Of a DNA stretch of 64,000 nucleotides, positions 1-9,547 are shown piece after piece. The position numbers were made by a program, and so were the translations under genes. Source of the stretch: Tupaia tana (Eukaryota; Chordata; Mammalia; Scandentia; Tupaiidae); the NCBI GenBank assembly GCA_026018925.1, contig JAKSZU010000013.1:1736001-1800000 (forward strand), given 5' to 3'. Under the pieces are notes generated by a model that was not told where the DNA came from, did no database searches, and saw only the letters and a list, made by a program, of their open reading frames with translations. Within the stretch, counting starts at the first letter, position 1, and every line of letters begins with the position of its first letter.

Positions 1-1488
1 AGCTTGTGCTGATGTTCCCCTTCTGCCGACCGCATGGCAGCTGAGCCCCAGGTATGACTCCAGGGGACAGCGAGTTGGGACCTGGTGCCACGGGATGTGT
101 GGGTGGATGACCGAGGAGGGGCCTGGGGAAGCCCAGTGATGCCAGCCTCCCCCGATGGGATGAGGGCACAGAGCAGGGGAACTGGTGACAAACACTGTCC
201 CTTCAGAGGGGCCCTCTAGCACGGGGCTTGAAGAGCTCACAGCCACTGGGGTATGACAGGAGCCAACTGGTTCCCAGGCTCTCAGAGAGGTTACGCCTGG
301 TACTCCAAGACACTGATGTACCTGCATAGACGCAGCTCCTCACAGGCTATGGTTCCTTCCGGTGAGCCCCCCTGGGGTAGGGTCGAGGTCAGGGTTAGGT
401 AGTCTCTGAGGCCCAGGTCTGGGGAGCCCTTCGGCTGGGTCTCCTCCAGGCATGACCAAGGAATCCGTGAACGTACAGCGTGAGCCTCGGGAAACAGGGT
501 CCGGGCTCGCGGAAGATACCTCCTGGTTGTGTTTGTGGACACAAGGCCTGGTTCCACACCCGCCCCGTGTTGTGCCAGGTCCTGAGCGTGCCAGACATGC
601 CTTCCCGGAGCGAGGAGGAGCGTGGTCGTGTGCCACGGGGCACCTTCCCTTGACGTGCACACACGTGTGTGCGTGCCGGCCGGCCGCAGGTGAGCACGTG
701 CAGGTCCGGAGTGTGTGCCTGCTGGGACTTCCGAGGGTGCCGGCCTGCGCTGTGGGTCCCACTCGGTGGTACGCTGCGGCCTGCCTCCTCTGTCCCGGCG
801 GCAGGCTGACTTACTGTTAGACCTCGTCCGCCTGCAGGTGCAGATAGCACATGATGTTTCAGGTGTGGGTAGCTCGGCTCTGATTGCTCCGTCCGCAGCA
901 GCCAGCACGGCTGGCCCCTGGCTGCACGCTGGCCTGTGTCCTGGGTCTGGGGACACTTGAGGCAGGCCGGCTGGGGCCGCTGACTGTCCTGAGGAGCAGC
1001 CCAGGAGGAGAGATGTGCACTCCTGTGGTCAAAAGGAGGCCTCAGAGGCTTCTCTGTCTATGCTGGGCTGTGGGAGTGGGCGAGCTGCATGTCACGGGCC
1101 CCGCCTGTTGACTGCCAAGTGTGCAGCCCTGCTGGGTTGCAGGGCCAGCTTGGGCCTGGCATGGTCTGGGCTGTGCAGGGCTCTGTGGGCCTTGTGAACG
1201 GATGGAGTGCCACACGTGCCTGCTCTCCATGGCCGTGTGGGCCGCAACGTCTGCTTGGAAACCTGCCCTTGAATGTGGCAGGCATCTGTGGAGGGCCGGG
1301 TTGATCCTGGGGCAAGAACTGGCCCTCAGGAGGGGCTCGCTCACCCCTCCTGCTCAGGGCAGGGCAGGGGCTGGTGGTACAGGAGGGCTTTCCCCCCGGG
1401 TGGCGCGGATGCAGGCCGAGCAGCAGTGTGTCCTAGGACAGTGAGCGGGTTGCACCTCAGAGCCTGGGCCTTTCTGCAAGTCTTTTGT
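1..1488. other. PHF2: PHF2 intron 1, non-repetitive stretch
   Basis: This GC-rich intronic sequence holds no recognisable exon, RNA gene or repeat. Its open frames overlap on both strands and carry no domain signal. No PHF2 exon 1 (start codon and first PHD zinc ligands) is seen here, so the window begins inside intron 1. Confidence 0.6.
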
Positions 1489-1750
1489 TCTTTTCTTTTT
1501 TAGGTTTTTGCCTTAGGGCATGTGTGCTCCTGGGAGAGAGACAGAGACAGACATTGAGAGGGAACGTGAGAAATCGCCCCCCAGAGGAGATGGCCACACC
1601 ACAGTCCCCTCTCCTTTGTTCTCCTCCTGGGATCTTGGGCACTCATGCACATGTGCCCAGCGTGCCTTGTAAGCCACTGCGTCCCAGACTCGACAGCGGT
1701 CAGCCACATGGGAGTCCAGCGACATAACTGCTATGCCATCTGCTGGCCCC
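1489..1750 (-). mobile_element. SINE-L copy
   Basis: The copy is antisense: T-run first, then the CT-rich part in complement (GAGAGACAGAGACAGAC), the body, and the tRNA-like head in complement ending CATCTGCTGGCCCC. It is diverged; box B reads as CCAGACTCGACAGC in complement. Confidence 0.85.
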
Positions 1751-2941
1751 TCTGCCAAATCTTAAAAAACCCAGTGCACCTGGCTGTGGGGGTGGCAGAG
1801 CAGTGGGGGCGACGGGGGGCAGGCCCCTGCGACGCTGGTCTCAGCTCCTCTTGGTCCTGGGACCTTCCCAACCTCTGACTCTGGGGAGAGGGTAATCTAG
1901 CCACAGCAAAGGCCGCTGGGCTTGGAGGGACCTGCAGCGCCCTGCTGTCCCATGCTGGGGAAGGAGAGTGCCAGGGCGGAGAGAACAGAGCCCTGGAGAG
2001 CGGCACAGGGGGTCCTCCCTGCAGGGGCAGACAGCAGTGGTCAGCAGAGGGCCAGCGGCTCCATCTGTATTCCAGGGCCGAGTCCATGCGCGTGTTTCAG
2101 CTTCTGCCAGGGGCATCCCCGTGAGTCCCCAGGACGCTGGGACCTGCCCCTCATGCTCACCTGGCCCTGCAGCCACCTGGTGCCTGAGGACTTTTCTTTG
2201 CGCTGTACCGTGGTTCCTTCAGCCCCTCTCTATAACTGTGGGCCGGTGACCATTACCAAGTCGAGGAGAACTGAGAGCCTCGTCTCTGCTTCTCCTGAAC
2301 TTCCGAGCTCCTTCCCCTCCCCAGGCAAGTTGCTTGGCCTAAAGCCCCCTTCTTTGGGCACCCAGCCAGGAGGGGTCTTTGGGAACACCCTCTGCAGCCT
2401 CCTCGTCACCCAGTTGGCATGGCAGCTGAATTTTGTTCTCTCAGAGTGGCCACCAGCTGGGTGGCAGCCTGGTCCTGCAGCTGCCCAGGCCCCGGGGTGG
2501 GTGGCCTTCGTCCGTAATGACGCTGGTTCTGGGCTGGCCCACCCCAGCACACCGCAGGATTGGATGCATGGAGGGGACCCTCCCTGCAGGGTGCCCAACT
2601 GTGCGGGAGTCCTGCCGCATGCTTGTTGGGAACCTCGACCTCCATCCCACTGGGGAATGCCACTGTGTGTTTGTAGAGGTGGGTGGTCATGGGGTCTTCG
2701 GGGGCTAGAGAGATGCTTCCAGAAGTAGCAGCTGGGAAAAAACTAGGCACAGTGAGAATCCGGATGTCCACGCTGGCTCCAGGTCTCTGTGCCAGGTATC
2801 CGGCAGGTGCAGGTGTGGCACAGGTGGCCAGGAGCTGGGTGGCGCTCACGTGGCAGGGAGGCCCCGGGACCCAGGCAGCAGGCCCAGGACAGACAGGGCA
2901 ACGCTTGCTTCCAGGGTTTTCCTTTTACTGTCTAATTTTTA
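1751..2941. other. Intron 1 stretch without recognised features
   Basis: The sequence is GC-rich and mostly unique. A 268-codon frame (1922-2728, + strand) overlaps several frames on the other strand and shows no domain, so I treat it as chance. Confidence 0.5.
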
Positions 2942-3165
2942 GACACCAGGTGGTGGCACAGTGGTAACGCAGCTGGGCCCACCTGGGGAAGGCCCCGATT
3001 CGTGCCCCCGGGCCTCCCTCGCACTCGGGGTGCGTGCTAGTGCCCCATGGTCTGGCTCGCTGAAACAGAGCAGATCGTGGCCTGAGACCCCTTGGGATGC
3101 CTGTCTGACTCTCTCACTCTCATGGGGAAATAAGTGTAAATCTATTTTTCAAGAATTGTAATCGC
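2942..3165 (+). mobile_element. Type C tRNA-like SINE
   Basis: It starts CAGGTGGTGGCACAGTGG, a box A-like head, followed by a box B-like GATTCGTGCCCC. It ends in CTCTCTCACTCTCATGGGG, AT-rich sequence and a short A/T tail. Head and body differ from SINE-L and SINE-S, so it is probably an older family. Confidence 0.5.
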
Positions 3166-3975
3166 CTGCAAGTCACATAGGAATTGCCCTAGGACACCCG
3201 CCACCCCGGATGTGCAGACCTGCCCTATGGCCTGGCCCTCCGAGAGCCGTCTGTACCATGCCTCCTCACTGCTGCTGCTGCTCGGCCTGCTCCTCCCCTT
3301 CGTCATGGTCCCTAGTGCCAGCCTAGCCAGGCTCTGTGGGCGCAGCCTTCCATCACCAGGGACCTCCGGGAGGCAGATGCAGGTGGCCTCTCCCGTGCCC
3401 CGCAGCAGGGTTCCCAGGGCTGTCTGAGGACTGCTGGCCCGCATGGCCGTGGCCCTGGGAGGGCACCCGCTCACCCTGGGATGCAGCTGTCTGCCTCTGA
3501 GCTGGGGGCGGGGGCAGCCCCTCTGCTCCAGCAGGTCCAAGAAGTGGCACCCCGTTGGGATTCAGGCTGGGGGTCCCCACAAATTCCAAATGGGTGGTGG
3601 CCAGTGGTGCAGGAAGGTGGGGGCATGGAGGCCAGACATGGTGATTTCCAAGCCCCAGTGGAAGGGTGTACCGGAGGCGCTGGCTGTCTGAACCCCGCGT
3701 TTCCATGGGAGCCAGCTCGTGAAAGCCGAGTGCTCTGTGAGGGGCCCTTCTGGATCTACACTCCCCAGCCTGGCCCTCAGCGTTGTGGGCTGTGGTGGCA
3801 GCGGGGACGTGGAGCCGGGAAGGGGCTCAGCGCTCGTAGGGTGGTGGCCACATGGAGGCCTGCCCTGCCAGGTACCTGGGTGCCCTGGGTTTGCATTGGC
3901 CCCCAGGTTGCCTCTCAGCAGCGGGAGTGGTCCTTCAGGGGCCCCGTTGGCCAGCGGGAGGAGGGCACTACTGGG
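3166..3975. other. Intron 1 stretch without recognised features
   Basis: GC-rich sequence between the type C SINE and the TG-rich minisatellite. Overlapping frames occur on both strands and none has a recognisable product. Confidence 0.5.
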
Positions 3976-5065
3976 GTGTGAGTGAGTGTACAAGTGCCTG
4001 TGGTGTGTGGGATGTGATGTCTGTGGTTTGCATTGTGAGCATGTGTGGGACGTGTTTGTGTGGTGCATGTGTGATACGTGTGTGGTGTGTGTGAGCGTGG
4101 GGTAGACACAGTGTAGTATACATGTGGCATGTATGAGTGCAGAGGATGCTGGGTGTGAGTGTGTGTGGTAGAGCCGTGTGTCTGGTGTGTGGTGTGATGT
4201 GCTGTGAGTGTGCTGTGTGAGTGTAGTGGGCATGGTGTATGGTGTGTGTGGTGTGTGTGATGTGACATGGTATGAGTGTGCTGCATGTGTGTAGTGGGTG
4301 TGGCGAGTGGGGTTTGTGTAGCTTGTGTGTGCTATGAGTGTGCTGGGTGTGTGTGGTGGGTGTGGCGAGTATAGTGTGTGTGCTGTGAGCATGCTGGGTG
4401 TGTGTAGTAGGTGTGGTGAATATAGCATGTGTGCTGGGTGTGTGTGGTGTGTGTGGTGAGTATAGTGTGTGTGCCGTGAGTGTGCTGGGTGTGTGTGGTG
4501 TGGTGAGTATAGTGTGTGTGCCATGAGTGTTTTGGGTGTGTGTAGCGGGTGTGGTGAATATAGTGTGTGTGCTGTGAGTGTGCTGGGTGTGTGTAGCGGG
4601 TGTGGTGAGTATAGTGTGTGTGCTGTGAGCGTGCTGCGTGTGTGTAGCAGGTGTGGTGAGTATAGTGTGTGTGCCGTGAGTGTGCTGGGTGTGTGTGGTG
4701 TGTGTGGTGAGTATAGTGTGTGTGCCGTGAGTGTGCTGGGTGTGTGTGGTGTGTGTGGTGAGTATAGTGTGTGTGCCAGTGAGTATAGTGTGTGTGCCGT
4801 GAGTGTGCTGGGTGTGTGTGGTGTGTGTGGTGAGTATAGTGTGTGTGCATGAGTGTGGTGAGTGTGGTGAGTGTGCGCCGTAGTGTGCTGTGTGAGTGTA
4901 GTGGGTGCGGTGTGTGTACCGTGAGCATGCTGTGTGAGTGTAGTTGGTGTGCTGTGTGTTTTGTGAGCGTGCTGCGTGAGTGTAGTGGGTGTGGGGAGTG
5001 TGGTGTGTGTGCCGTGAGCATGCTACATGCGTGTAGTGGGAGTGGTGTGTGTGCTGCACTTGGTG
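3976..5065. repeat. TG-rich minisatellite, 51-bp unit in the core
   Basis: About 1.1 kb is almost pure T and G on the + strand. From about 4350 to 4850 it is built of units close to 51 bp containing GTGAGTATAGTGTGTGTG, for example beginning at 4605, 4656 and 4707. Because 51 is a multiple of three, frames stay open on both strands: a 17-residue repeat on + and histidine/threonine-rich repeats on -. The flanks are looser TGTGGTG variants. The alternating purine-pyrimidine runs could adopt Z-DNA, which is an inference only. Confidence 0.93.
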
Positions 5066-6059
5066 CCAGTGTGGCCCCCACGGAGGGATGTTGAGGGCAC
5101 AGCCAGCTTTGTCCAGCCCGTGTGAATCCGGGGAGGTTGTGGCGCTGAGGTCGGGGCCTCGGGCTGTCCTTGCAGGGAGAGCGGCTGGCAGGACCGCGCT
5201 GCAGGGTGCTCATCCAGGGTATCTGGGCACCCGCTGTGTGGCGGGGCTGGGCCCTTCACAGTGTGGAGTCCCTGCCTGTGCCCTGACCTGCCACCCTGGT
5301 CTGCACTCGGACCGCAGACCCCGTGAGCTCAGCCTGCTCGGCCACCTCAGCGTGGCCCCTGTCCCCTCTACCAGCTAGCAGACAGGGCAGAGTGCCTTGC
5401 AGGGTGTCACGAGGCCTGGCTTGTGGGGTGGGGTTCGAATGTGGTGCCCATCAGCTCCATGCCGAGGAGGAGGCAGCTGGCTGGGGAGCCCTGCCAGCGC
5501 CCTCACCCCCACAGAGGGAGCCCCGCCTGTGTTGGGGAAGGGCGCTCCCGCAGCATCTGAGCAGCAGCCCACCTGCAGACGGGCCCTCTAGGCTCTGAGA
5601 ATGTGCCTGAACGCGGAGCAAGGCAGCTGCTTCAGCAGGACCTGCGTGGGCGGGAGGGTTTTGCCTGCACCTTGTAGTAACGAAGTAGCTGAAGTAACTG
5701 TCCTGCCAGCACTTGCATGATTAGGAGGAGCCCTGGGTTCTCACTCGGATGTCAGAGGGCCCGTGCTGCCTTCCGCTGCTCCTGCCCCGGCATGGGCTGA
5801 CTGGTGCCGCTGCTGAGTGAGCAGGCCTGGGCGTGGCCGTGCACAGGCAGCCCAGGGAACCCAGCCCGAGCAGGGCAGGGCTGCAGAAGGGCTGTCGTAC
5901 CAGGGCCCAGCCGTGGTGGCCCAGAGGCGCTGTTGTAAGTAGCATCATTGAATAGTTACCATGAGCTTGGGCTCGAGGGGGACAAATGGTGGACACCACG
6001 GTAGTGAGCTGCAGATTGACTATGACTGATGGCAGACACCTGCAAAGAGCATCTTTTTT
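5066..6059. other. Intron 1 stretch without recognised features
   Basis: GC-rich and apparently single-copy. No splice-flanked frame matches a PHF2 exon. Confidence 0.5.
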
Positions 6060-6315
6060 TTTAAAGAGAGGTTTTTGCTATAGGGCACGCGCACTCGCCA
6101 GAAAGACAGAGAGAGAAAGAGAGACAGAAAGTGAGAAATCACCCCCCAGGGAGGATGGCCATGCTGCAATCCCTTCTCCTCCATTCTCCTCTCGGGATCT
6201 TGGGCACACATGCACACGCGCCTGGCGTGAGTTTAAGCCACTGGGTCTGGGATTCGAACTGCAGTCGGCTACATGGGAGTTCAGTGACATAGCCATTACA
6301 CTAACTGCGGTCCCA
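6060..6315 (-). mobile_element. SINE-L copy with target-site duplication
   Basis: Complete antisense copy from the T-run and GAGAGGTTTTTGCTATAGGG to CTAACTGCGGTCCCA. The flanks AGAGCATCTTTTTTT (left) and AGAGTGTCTTTTTTT (right, from 6316) are the duplicated target, differing at two positions. Confidence 0.92.
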
Positions 6316-7024
6316 AGAGTGTCTTTTTTTAAACCCAGTTTTTATTTGATAGAGAAAGAGGAAAAATCAGTGCACCCTAGCTTCTGTGTGCTGTGAGTGT
6401 GCTGCATGAGTGTGCATCCAAAGCTGGCGTTGTGGATTGTAACCATGCTTCTGGGCATCCTGTCCGTGGTCATTGCACATGGCCAGGTGTTAGTTCCTGG
6501 GCCGCACCCACTGCTACCAGGAGGGTCTGTGGTAGGACGCAGACCAGACAGCAGCTCAGGACACTGCAGGGCCTCTGCCCCTCCAGCCCAGCAGTGGCTC
6601 CGGAAGATACCCGCAGCCCCCAGGGGAGGAGCAGAGGGCCGTCTGTTCCCCAGACCGGTCCCGTGGGGAGCAGGCAGCCCTTGGGACATGGTGGCTATGC
6701 TGACTTCATCGGGGAGACCACGCCAGGATGAGGAGGGATGGGACCCCAGTGAGCATGTCGGCTTTCTCACGGGGAGCGTGCACCCAGGAGCCACGGCATG
6801 AGACACACACGTGTGCTTGTGCATGAGGAATGGCTCCCATCAGCTCGACAGGCTCTTCAGCCACCTCTCGTGGTTGTCTCGTCCTGGCTCCTTGCCACCT
6901 GGGGCTCCCTTGACCTGTCTTGGTCCTTCCTGTCCCTGCTCTGGCTCCTGTTTCTCTTTCTGCATCATACCCAGTCCTGTCTTTAGGCCTTCTTTCCAGG
7001 TCACCAGTTCTCGAAAAACAACAG
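6316..7024. other. Intron 1 stretch without recognised features
   Basis: Mixed-composition unique sequence between a SINE and the 7SL-derived fragment. No gene is seen. Confidence 0.5.
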
Positions 7025-7150
7025 TGTCTAACAGCCGGGCACGGTGGCACACATCTGTAACCCAGCAACTTGAAGAGGCTGAGACAGCATCGCGAGCTCT
7101 CAGCCTGGGCGACAGAGCAGGCCACTCTTACAAGCAACACAGAAAACCCA
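7025..7150 (+). mobile_element. 7SL-RNA-derived monomer (Alu/B1-like fragment)
   Basis: It reads GCCGGGCACGGTGGCACACA, then TGTAACCCAGCAACTTGAAG and GAGGCTGAGACAGCATCGCG, and finishes with CAGCCTGGGCGACAGAGC. This is the order of the 7SL Alu domain with the central S domain missing, as in monomeric Alu-, B1- and Tu-type elements. Such SINEs are known from primates, tree shrews and rodents; a deleted 7SL pseudogene would be the alternative. It is the only copy I see in the window. Confidence 0.75.
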
Positions 7151-7251
7151 GTGTGGGAAATGGGGCTGGACCTGTAGTTGCAGGGACCGAGGAGGGCAAG
7201 GCAGGGGGATGGGCACATGTGCACCCCTGTCTTTAAAATGATGTCTAGTGA

Positions 7252-7517
7252 GGGACCAGCAGATGGCACAGGGGTTACATTGCTGGACTCCCACGTAGTC
7301 AACCATGGTTCGAGTCCTGGACCCAGCGGCTTAAAACTTACACCAGGTATGTGTACGTGCATGCCCCAAATCCTGAGAGGAGATAGTGATGTGGCAGGAG
7401 AAAGGATTGCAGTGTGGCCATCCCCACTAGGGGTTGACTTCTCGTTTTCTGTCTCTCTGTCTTTCTGGTGAGCTCACAAACCCTATAGCAAAAATCTCTC
7501 TTAAAAAAAAAAAAAAA
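7252..7517 (+). mobile_element. SINE-L copy, sense
   Basis: It begins GGGACCAGCAGATGGCACAG, has the box B GGTTCGAGTCC, and ends TATAGCAAAAATCTCTC followed by a long A-tail. It is directly followed by another SINE-L in the same orientation. Confidence 0.93.
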
Positions 7518-7520
7518 TGT

Positions 7521-7788
7521 GGGACCAGCAGTTAGCGTAATGGCTATGTCACTGGACTCCCATGTAGTCGACTGCTGTTTGCGTCCCAGACCCGGTGGCT
7601 TAAAACTCATGCCGGGCGCGTGTGCATGCGTGCCCAAGATCCCGAGAGGAGAATGGAGGAGAAGGGATTGAGGTGTGGCCATCCCCTCTGGGGGATGATT
7701 TATCGCTTTCCGTCTCTCTGTCTCTCTCTGTCTGGCGAGCGCACGTGCCCTATAGCAAAAACCTCTCCAAAAAAAAAAAAATAATAAT
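7521..7788 (+). mobile_element. SINE-L copy, sense
   Basis: It begins GGGACCAGCAGTTAGCGTAA just after the A-tail of the preceding copy and ends GCAAAAACCTCTCC plus an A-tail. Box B is changed (TGTTTGCGTCC). Confidence 0.93.
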
Positions 7789-7791
7789 GTT

Positions 7792-7956
7792 AGGGCCTGT
7801 AGGTGGCATAGTGGATAAGGGTTCTAGACTCCCACATGGTGGACCATGGTTCGAGTCCTGGACCTGGCTGCTTGCTTTCACTTTCCCTCCTTTTCTCTCT
7901 CTCACTCTGTCCCTCTCTGCTCAAAGTAAAATAAATAAAGTTGAATAAAATAATTC
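7792..7956 (+). mobile_element. SINE-S copy, sense
   Basis: This is the short form. Its head AGGGCCTGTAGGTGGCATAG carries a perfect box B GGTTCGAGTCC at 7848-7858. The CT-rich segment joins directly to it, followed by the tail AAATAAATAAAGTTGAATAA. The next SINE has inserted into this tail. Confidence 0.92.
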
Positions 7957-8217
7957 TTTTTTTTTTTTTTTTTTTCGCTATAGGGCGCGTGCACTCGCCA
8001 GACAGACAGAGAGAGACATAGAGACAGAAAGCGAGAAATCACCCCCCAGGGGGGATGGTCACGCCGCAATCCCTTCTCCTCCATTCTCCTCTCGGGATCT
8101 TGGGCACGCACGCACACGCGCCCGGCGTGAGTTGTAAGCCACCTGGTCCGAGACGCGAACCGCGGTCGACTACGTGGGAGTCCAGCGACATAGCCATTAC
8201 GCTAACTGCTGGTTCCC
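7957..8217 (-). mobile_element. SINE-L copy inside the tail of a SINE-S
   Basis: Near-consensus antisense copy ending CTAACTGCTGGTTCCCA. Its target duplication AAATAATTCTT is present on both sides (about 7949 and 8218), showing it landed in the AT-rich tail of the SINE-S at 7792. Confidence 0.93.
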
Positions 8218-8249
8218 AAATAATTCTTCTTTTTAAAAAATTATATCTA

Positions 8250-8723
8250 GTGGGGTTGACAGGTGGCGTGGTAGTTAAGGCACTGGACTCCAACATGGCG
8301 AACCAGAGTTCAAGTCCAGACCTGGAGTTTGAAAATCACACTGGGAGCCGGCAGGTGGTGTGGTGGTTAAGGGTGCTGGACTCCCGCATGGCTGACTATG
8401 GTTCAAGTCCTGGACTTGGTGGCTTCCTTTCTCACTTTCCCTCTCTCTCTCACTCTGTCCTTCTCTGGTCAAATTAAAATAAAGAAATAAATAAATAAAG
8501 TTAAATAAAATTATTAAAAAAAGTATACTTTAAAAAAAGTTTTTTAAAAAAAGAAAGAAAATCACACTAGGTGCCTGTGCGTGCATACCCAACATCTCAG
8601 GAGAATAGAGGAGAAGGAATTGCAGTGTGGCCAACCCCCAGGGAGTGATTTCTTACTTTTCCTCTCTCTGTCTCTGTCAGTGAGTACATGCACCCTGTAG
8701 CAAAAACTTAAAAAAAAAAAAAG
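8250..8723 (+). mobile_element. SINE-L copy split by a younger SINE
   Basis: The head (8250-8342) and the body plus CT-rich end (8569-8723) of one SINE-L are separated by a SINE-S. The duplicated sequence GAAAATCACACT (8331-8342 and 8557-8568) lies in the body at the break. Confidence 0.9.
8343..8556 (+). mobile_element. SINE-S copy nested in SINE-L
   Basis: Starts GGGAGCCGGCAGGTGGTGTG and ends in a long AT-rich tail with AAATAAATAAATAAAGTTAA. The 12-bp perfect target duplication is given under the host SINE at 8250-8723. Confidence 0.93.
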
Positions 8724-8787
8724 TCGAATTTGTTGTTTAAACATTCATAATTTTACATTAAAATTGTTTTTGATTTCTAAAGGTTCT

Positions 8788-9050
8788 TGATTTTTTTTTT
8801 TTTAGAGAGGTTTTTGCTATAGGGTGAGTGCACATCCCGGAGAGACAGAGAGACAGAGACAGAAAGTGAATAATCACCCTCTGGGGGGATGACCACATTG
8901 TAATCCCTTCTCCTCCATTCTCCTCTCAGGATTTAGGTCATGCATGCACATGTGCCCGTGGTGAGTTTCAAGTCACCAGGTCTGGGACTTGAACCACAGT
9001 CAACTACGTGGAAGTCCAGTGACATAACCATTATGCTATCTGTTGGTCCC
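8788..9050 (-). mobile_element. SINE-L copy
   Basis: Antisense copy from GAGAGGTTTTTGCTATAGGG to CTATCTGTTGGTCCC. Its 3' flank was then the target of the next SINE. Confidence 0.92.
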
Positions 9051-9060
9051 AAAATTCTTT

Positions 9061-9246
9061 TTTTTCTTTTTTTTAAGAATTATTTTATTTAACTTTATTT
9101 ATTATTATTATCATTATTATTTTCCAGTTTGATCAGAGAGAGAGAGAGAGGAAGTGAGAAAGCAAGCCACCAGGTCCGAGACTTGAACCGTGATCAGCCA
9201 TGTGGAAGTCCAGCGCATTTAACCACCATGCCACTTGCCAGCCCTG
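9061..9246 (-). mobile_element. SINE-S copy with perfect target duplication
   Basis: Short antisense form with AAGAATTATTTTATTTAACT, a GA-rich run and CACTTGCCAGCCCTG. It is flanked by TCCCAAAATTCTT at 9048-9060 and 9247-9259, which overlaps the end of the preceding SINE-L. Confidence 0.92.
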
Positions 9247-9319
9247 TCCCAAAATTCTTGAATTTTAAATTTGATTTTTTTTTTTAGAGACTGTGAGTGT
9301 ACATTTTACTTAAAAATTT

Positions 9320-9547
9320 TTAAAAAGATTTTTTGCCATATAGCATGTGTGCTCACTGGAGAGAGACAGAGACAGAGCAGGAAAGTGAAAAATCACCCCC
9401 TGGGGGGATGGCCACATTGCAGTCCCTTCTCCTCCCTTCTCCTCTTAGGGTTTGGGGCACACGTGCACGGGCACCTGGTGTGACTTTTAAACTGCCAGTT
9501 CTGGGACTCAAACCGCTGCCAGCCCTGTGGGAGCTCAGCACCTTTTG
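9320..9547 (-). mobile_element. SINE-L copy, diverged
   Basis: Antisense copy beginning TTTTTTGCCATATAGCATGT. The head is decayed (AGCTCAGCACCTT instead of the usual end), so it is probably an old insertion. Confidence 0.85.

Noticed and set aside
1922..2728. 268-codon frame on the + strand
   Set aside because: GC-rich sequence with several competing frames on both strands, no domain, no splice borders and no neighbour to support it.
3562..5213. Long His/Thr-rich frames on the - strand and Cys/Val-rich frames on the + strand
   Set aside because: They arise from the TG-rich minisatellite with its 51-bp unit.
7838..7862. tRNA gene suggested by a box B GGTTCGAGTCC
   Set aside because: The head cannot fold into a full cloverleaf with matched acceptor stem and is followed by SINE body and tail. 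It is a SINE promoter remnant, as in about 50 other copies.
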